Part shown: positions 59,075 through 64,000 of the stretch, one piece after another
Numbering within the stretch: the stretch's first letter is position 1
Layout of the letters: each line of letters opens with the position of its first letter
NCBI GenBank assembly: GCA_963575745.1
Contig: CAUYUJ010007447.1
Span: 351,001 to 415,000, forward strand
Source of the DNA: Prorocentrum cordatum
Lineage: Eukaryota > Sar > Dinophyceae > Prorocentrales > Prorocentraceae
Reading direction: 5' to 3'
Length of the DNA: 64,000 nucleotides
Translations under genes and position numbers: made by a program
Notes under the pieces: generated by a model
Database searches by the model: none
What the model was told of the DNA's origin: nothing
Seen by the model: only the letters and a program-made list of their open reading frames with translations

Positions 59075-60202
59075 AGCGCGGTGGCTGAGCTGCCGCCCGG
59101 CGAGCCGCGGGTAGACCCTCGGCCCAGGGCTGCTGTCAAGGCGCTGGGGGCGCCCCCTTCAGGTCCGCAGCGGTCTATCGCAGGGGCGGAGTTGCTGGGC
59201 TTGCTCGTGATTCTCAAGTACTCCCTGCCGCCCATCACGGCCTCGTTCGACGCCTCCTTCGTCGCCGATGGGCTGCTCGAGCGCGGGCGCGCAGCCGCCG
59301 CCGAGGCGACGGCGGCCCAGGGGGCTCTGTGGCGCAGGACCTGGCGAGTTCTCGATGACTACGGGGGCCCGGGCGACAGGGCTCTCGCGGCCAAGGAGAT
59401 CAAGGGCCACGCCGCCAGGCAGGGCGTGCTAGATGGGAAGAGCACCAGGCGCAACAGGCGAGGCAGCATGTAGGCGGACAGGTGCGCCAAGTGCGCCGCT
59501 CAGGTCTTCCGTTCTCCTGCTGGCGTCAGGAAGGCTCGTGAGGTCAGGGCCCTTGCTCTCGATGAAGTTGCTCATTGGGTTGGTGCCGCTGGTGGCGAAT
59601 CGACCCAGTTCCGACGGGTCTTCGATGGGGGTTGCGAGGGGTGCAAGAAGGGCCCGCTTCTCTCGCTCAGGAAGCACGAGACCTTCAAGATCGCGAACGA
59701 CGGGGTCCGCTGCGTCATGTGCCTCAGGTCTGCTTGGGGCGTGAGTGGCATCGAGGAGCTCTACGGCCACGCCTGCGACCACGAGGCCTTCGCCCCGGGC
59801 GCCGGCGGGGCCTGGCGCCGGAGGGTAGCTTCGGCCGTGCCAGCGGCTGGGGCGGTCGCCGTGGCCCTTGCCTGCGCGAGCCGGCTGGAGGCCGAGAGCG
59901 CCAGGGTCGGCCCAGAGGCTGAGGACGGCGAGGGGGCAGGAGCTGCCGCGGCTGGCGCTGCCTCGGGGTCGGGATCTCAGGGCGTCACGAGCGAGCGCGA
60001 CCTGCGCGCCATCAGCGGGTACCGCGGGTGCAAGAGATGCCGCTGCTACGCGCGGGAGATCAATGGCAAGCACGGGGTGGTTGGTGGCGAGTGCCAGCCC
60101 GCGTCGGGCGAGGCGCTCGGGGGGATGCGGAAGATCGAGCAGATCAGGGCTGGCTTCGACCTGAAGACGGGCAGACTGCAGAGGCGCCTCACTTCTCCTT
60201 GA
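59075..60202 (+). pseudogene. LINE C fragment: RNase H and two zinc modules
   Basis: One + frame, broken only by a TAG at 59471-59473. RNase H part: SIAGAELLGLLVILKYSLPP (Glu), ITASFDASFVADGLLERG (Asp), ALWRRTWRVLDDYGGPGD, AKEIKGHAA, then RRGSM-TAG-ADRCAKCAA (last Asp). Module 1: KHETFKIANDGVRCVMC...YGHAC (H-x11-C-x2-C-x17-C). Module 2: GYRGCKRCRCYAREINGKHG...GEC (C-x2-C-x17-C), then KIEQIRAGFDLKTGRL and TGA. The first RNase H strand and everything upstream are missing: the fragment starts within a few bases of a GAT array, as for a 5'-truncated insertion. Protein differs from LINE A and B; a third family. Confidence 0.75.
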
Positions 60203-60399
60203 CGGGTGTCTTCTTGCGGTGCGCAGGCTCTCTGCGCCACTTTGGTGGAGGCGCGTGTGGCCGCGCCTTCGCGCGGCCCAGCGGCGGCCCGAGAGGGGCG
60301 CCCTGCAGCAGGGGGCGCGAAGGGCGCGCGCAGCGTGCGCCGTGCGAGTGGTGATACAAGGCTCTAGTGGCCATGTCCGCGTGCTGCCGCCCCGCCCAT

Positions 60400-60965
60400 C
60401 GTGGCACCCTTCACGCGGTTCGTGGCCTTGCAAGTAGTTTTCCCGAAGGCCCCCGCGGCCATGTCCACAAGCGGCCGCCCCCCGCGTAGACTCGCGCGCT
60501 TCGTGGCCCCATAGGGAGCTCCGCTTCAGGTCTCAGTGGCCGTGTCCACACGCGGCCGCCCCATCTATTTTGGCACACCCCTCGCGTTTCGTGGCCCCGC
60601 AGGGAACTGCACCGAAGGCTCCAGCGACCATTTCCACGTGCGGCCCACCTGTTTCGGTACACCTCTCGCACGTTTCGTGGCCCCAGAAGGCGCTGTTCCG
60701 AACGCGCCAGTGGCCATGCCCACACGCGGCCGCCCCGCCAAATTCGGCACACCCCTTCACACGGCTCGTGGCCCCATATGGAGCTCCATGGAAGGCCCCA
60801 GTGATCATGTCCGCATGCGGTCGCCCCACCCACTTCGGCACACTCCTCACACGTCTTGTGCCCTTATGGGGAGCTCCACCGAGGGCCCCAGTGGTCATGT
60901 CCGCATGCGGCCGCCGATTTAGTTCGGCACACTCTCACAAACTTCGTGGCCTTATGGGGAGCTCA
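60400..60965. repeat. 78/90-bp satellite family, second locus, part 1
   Basis: About seven units with CGTTTCGTGGCCCC, GGGAGCTCC and GTCCGCATGCGGCCGCC, same orientation as 3431-4480. Confidence 0.9.
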
Positions 60966-61009
60966 ACTGAAAACCAGATTCGCTCCGATGATTGGGTCCT
61001 TCGCCAGGG

Positions 61010-61150
61010 TATTGTGTTGATAGGAATGATTTGGGGGGTGGCGTTGCACACAGCAGGCAATATGTCGCCCCCCCGTCGTCCCCTGTCAAATACCAATGCA
61101 AAGTGATCGCGGGGCGTCCGTGCATGATCTGGATGTTGGTGCAAACTGTA
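61010..61150. repeat. ~85-bp repeat fragment related to 17600-17862
   Basis: ACACAGCAGGCAATATG, CCCCCCCGTCGTCCCCTGTC, AAATACCAATGCAAAGTGAT and CATGATCTGGATGTTGG match the 17.6-kb units. It splits the satellite into two blocks. Confidence 0.75.
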
Positions 61151-61289
61151 GTTTGTGTATTGTTCCCAACCATCCTGTGGTGTTGCGTTATCGTTTTGAG
61201 CAGACAGCGCCCCGCTTTCGTCCTCACTCCTCCTCGCCCTTCTTCCCTCCCTCGCATCCGTGCCTCTGCCCTCCGAACGTCCATGTCGG

Positions 61290-62290
61290 CACACATCTCA
61301 CACATCTCGTGGCCCCACAGGGAGCTCCACCTCGGACTTAAGGCCCCAGAGTTGTAGCGTCCGCATGGCGCCGCCAGCCCCATTTCGGCACATCTCTCGC
61401 ACAATTCGTGGCCCTACAGGGAGCTCCACCGCAGGCCCCACTAACAGCGCCCGCATGGCACCACCGCGCCGAAATCGGCACACCTTTCATACGCTCCGTG
61501 GCCCCATAGGGAACCCCACATAAGGCCCCAATGGCGGTGTCCACATGCGGTCCTCCCACCCATTTCGGCACCCCTCACACGTTTCGTGGCCCCACAGGGA
61601 GCTCCACCGAAGGCCCCAGCAACAGCGCCCGCATGGCACCGGCGCGCCCAAGTCTGCATACATCTCACACGTTTCGTGGCCGAATCCTCCAGTGACAGCG
61701 CCCGCATGGCACCGCCGCTCCTGTTTCGGCATACCCTTCACACGCTTCGTGGCCCCATATGGAGCTCCTCCGAAGGGTCCAGTAACAGCGCCCGCATGGC
61801 ACCGGCGCGCCCCTTTTGGCACACCCCTCACGTTTCGTGGCCCCACAGGGAGCTCCACCGAAGGCCCCACTAACAGCGCCCGCATGGCACCGCCGCACCC
61901 AGTTCGGCATACATCTCACACGTTTCGTGGCCGAATGCTCCAGTGACAGCGCCCGCATGGCAACGCCGCGCCCGTTTCGGCATACCCCTCACACGCTTCA
62001 TGTCCCCATAGGGAGCTCCTCCGAAGGGCCCAGTAACAGCGCCCGCATGGCACCGCCGCACCCAAGTCGGCACACCCCTCACACGTTTCGTGGCCCAATG
62101 CTCCAGTAACAGCGACCGCATGGCACCGCCGCGACTGTTTTGGCAGACCCCTCACACGCGTCGTGGCCGCATAGGGAGTTCCAACGAAGGCCCAAGTAGC
62201 AGCGCCCTCATGGCGTCGCCGCGCCTGCTTCGGCACACCTCTCACACGTTTCGTGGCCGTAGTCCCACAGGGAGCTTCACCGAAGACGAT
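61290..62290. repeat. 78/90-bp satellite family, second locus, part 2
   Basis: About 12 units, full length 90 bp (GGCCCCAGTAACAGCGCCCG, CATGGCACCGCCGC, CGGCACACCCCTCACACG, TTTCGTGGCC, CATAGGGAGCTCC). Every second or third unit lacks the CATAGGGAGCTCCACCG segment (for example 61676-61692 and 61922-61942), an alternating long/short pattern. Confidence 0.9.
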
Positions 62291-63239
62291 ATTCTTAACC
62301 GCGGTATTCAGAACTGCTTATTGTTGGGTCCTTCTTCAGGATAGATTTTGAACAGGATGTGGGGTGGTGGTCATGGTCCCGAGTTTGTTGCTGGTCGGGC
62401 GTGGCAGTGATAAACCTGCTTCCCGAAGGGGAAGGAGGAGGAGGAGGAGGAGAAGGAGGAGGAGGACCAATGTAAACCCAAGGCTCAGCAACGACATTGC
62501 AATACACCCTCCAAGGCCCCTACAAGCATCATGCTACTAAGGGAAGTGTGCCCTGTTGGCAGACAACCGGAACTGTGCCATAACATTCATGAGACCTCAA
62601 CGCCGCGAATTACCGCTATTGTTGCGTCGTGACGATCCTGAACTTGCCGGAACACCATTCCGGGGACTTGAGCATCACGAATCAACGTGACTGTTGCGCC
62701 CTGACATTCCGACAGTGCCAAAGCACCATGTCTGGGACGTTAACCATGATACTCGTTGACACTGTTGCAAACTCTTCAGACGGATGTGCGCATCGCCAAG
62801 GCGAGAGTTTCTTTTTGTATCGAACCGCCCTCCATCCGTGGCATTCCTGACAATTTTCAAAGCGAATGCGCGCGGCGCTCTGGCGAGAGCCACATTCTGA
62901 AAGCGTGCTGCCCTCCATCCGTGAAACTGACTCTTGCAAATTTCGAGCGTCAGCATCATTTTTTGTGAGGAAGTCTCAGGCGAAACGCCCAGCCCGCCGT
63001 TTCGACCAGCCTCAGGGTGCGACAGGGAGAGGCTATGTGTAAGGAAGAGGGATGGAGGAGGAAAATGAGTGGGGGGGGAGGAGGAGGGGAGGAGGAGGGG
63101 GGAGGAGGGGAAGGAGAAGGAGGGGGACAAAGGGTTCTCTCTCTCCGCAAGGCGCGCGGCGCGCCGCCGCTGCTGCTCGGGCTGGCGCTCCTGTGCCGGC
63201 CGGGCGCCGGGGCGATCTGGCCCGCTTCTCGTCGGGGTG
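62291..63239. other. No gene; short GGA array and ~72-bp tandem pair
   Basis: GGA units at 62433-62466. At 62608-62750 two ~72-bp units share TGTTGCGYCSTGAC, CGGAACACCATTCCGGGGAC/CAAAGCACCATGTCTGGGAC. GCCCTCCATCCGTG occurs at 62827 and 62909. No coding sequence recognised. Confidence 0.5.
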
Positions 63240-63244
63240 GCGCC

Positions 63245-63335
63245 GACCACGCTCGATGGAGGATCGATCGAGGATCGATCGTCGATCGAGGATCGGTCGA
63301 GGATCGATCGATCGAGGATCGATTGGGTTTTCCAG
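63245..63335. repeat. GATCGATCGAGGATCG repeats
   Basis: Palindrome-rich units of GATCGATCGAGGATCGATCG. Related in composition to 43625-43805. Confidence 0.85.
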
Positions 63336-63839
63336 CATCGGGATGCTCTCCAGCAGCTGCACCTCGTCGAGCAGCGTCCTGGGGTTGCCCAGAGCGCCCC
63401 GGGGGGCGATGCAGGCCAACCGCCTGGTGATCGCCCCTCGGCAGCCCGCCCCCCCGCCCAGGGCCGTGTGCGGACTCGCTGCCTGGGACCTGCCGCCGAT
63501 CTGCCGGCGATGCATCGCCGATTCGAGCTCGAAGGTCCCCCCTCCCTGGGCCTGTTCTGCCCACCCAGACATCTTCGCGCTTTCTAGGCGGTGGCGACGG
63601 GGGGGTCTGAGCCATCCTCGGCCTCCGGGGGCCTCTGCTGGGCCTGGCAGCCGTCAAGCAGCGGCTCGGGCTCGTCTCCGCGGCGCGCCCAGGGGGGAAG
63701 GCTCAGAAGGCCGCAGGCCTTGGAAAGGAGCTTTCTGGGCCTTCTCCGACGCCGCTGGGAGGGCTGCTGTCATGCTCTCGCTTGCTCCCGTGCCACCCGT
63801 GCCACCCCAGTTTGGGATGCGATTTCTTGGAGGTTGAAT
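63336..63839. other. No recognised gene; fragments of two repeat families
   Basis: 63495-63535 is the right end of the ATCGCCGAT family; 63677-63775 resembles one half of the GC-rich foldback (CCCAGGGGGGAAGGCTCAG). Frames have no motif. Confidence 0.4.
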
Positions 63840-63960
63840 CCAGCATCGTTGTTGGTATATCCGCTATGGCCTAATCCGGCATAAACCTGCCTAATTCCTT
63901 TCAGTTCCGCTTATCCGGTTTATCCCTGGGCTCTCTCCCGGGCTTAATCCAGCTTAATGA
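63840..63960. repeat. CTTAATCC-type 10-bp repeats, second locus
   Basis: CCTAATCCGGCATAAACCTG to GGCTTAATCCAGCTTAATGA, diverged copies of the 15330-15450 array. Confidence 0.65.
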
Positions 63961-64000
63961 CATTTTGATTCAGCGTAGTAGCCATGAATCGCTCCCACGA

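Overview
This window looks like dinoflagellate nuclear DNA. The strongest clue is a relict dinoflagellate spliced leader (21 of 22 bases match the DinoSL consensus as I know it) on the minus strand at 34311-34332. It sits exactly at the 5' end of a LINE-type retrotransposon. The window is GC-rich and dominated by trinucleotide arrays and repeats, and it holds decayed retroelements of kinds I associate with dinoflagellate genomes. A free-living lineage such as Prorocentrum is a guess, not a determination. I found no complete, clearly functional cellular gene and no rRNA or tRNA gene.

Layout. 0.4-1.6 kb: decayed tyrosine-recombinase plus methyltransferase-like segment. 2.3-9.5 kb: CAT and GGA arrays, a 78-bp satellite, 10-, 41- and ~150-bp minisatellites and a short foldback element. 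9.8-11.3 kb: a retroelement C-terminal (restriction-like endonuclease) relic between two trinucleotide arrays. 12-21 kb: many short inverted-repeat elements, two abutting perfect palindromes, GT arrays, a possible signal-peptide exon and unrecognised GC-rich reading frames. 21-25 kb: telomere-like heptamers, a 24-bp satellite and a mixed 10/12-bp satellite. 25.6-27.5 kb: GAT array with higher-order repeats, then GGA. 27.86-34.33 kb: LINE A (minus), bounded on both sides by GGA arrays. 36.7-41.5 kb: LINE B (minus), with GGA directly beyond its 5' end. 42-47 kb: short elements and two very long GAT arrays. 48.3-49 kb: a Cys-rich, Pro/Thr-repeat surface-type protein relic. 52-57 kb: several small transposon-like elements. 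57.7-60.2 kb: GAT array joined to a LINE RNase H/zinc fragment. 60.4-62.3 kb: second array of the 78/90-bp satellite. 62.3-64 kb: minor repeats.

Four short non-coding element families show both terminal inverted repeats and target-site duplications (TSDs). One ~162-bp family has five copies, all in the same orientation; four have perfect 5-bp TSDs and the fifth matches 4 of 5. A GC-rich foldback family has 5-bp TSDs. Two further families have 8-bp TSDs. These are non-autonomous DNA transposons (MITE-like), or possibly introner-type elements; no transposase is visible.

The three LINE copies share one plan: ORF1 with zinc ribbon and coiled coil, APE-type endonuclease, reverse transcriptase, zinc knuckle, RNase H, then two consecutive CxxC zinc modules. 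All are disabled by frameshifts, stops or loss of part of the reverse transcriptase. Every coding call below is a relic unless stated otherwise.
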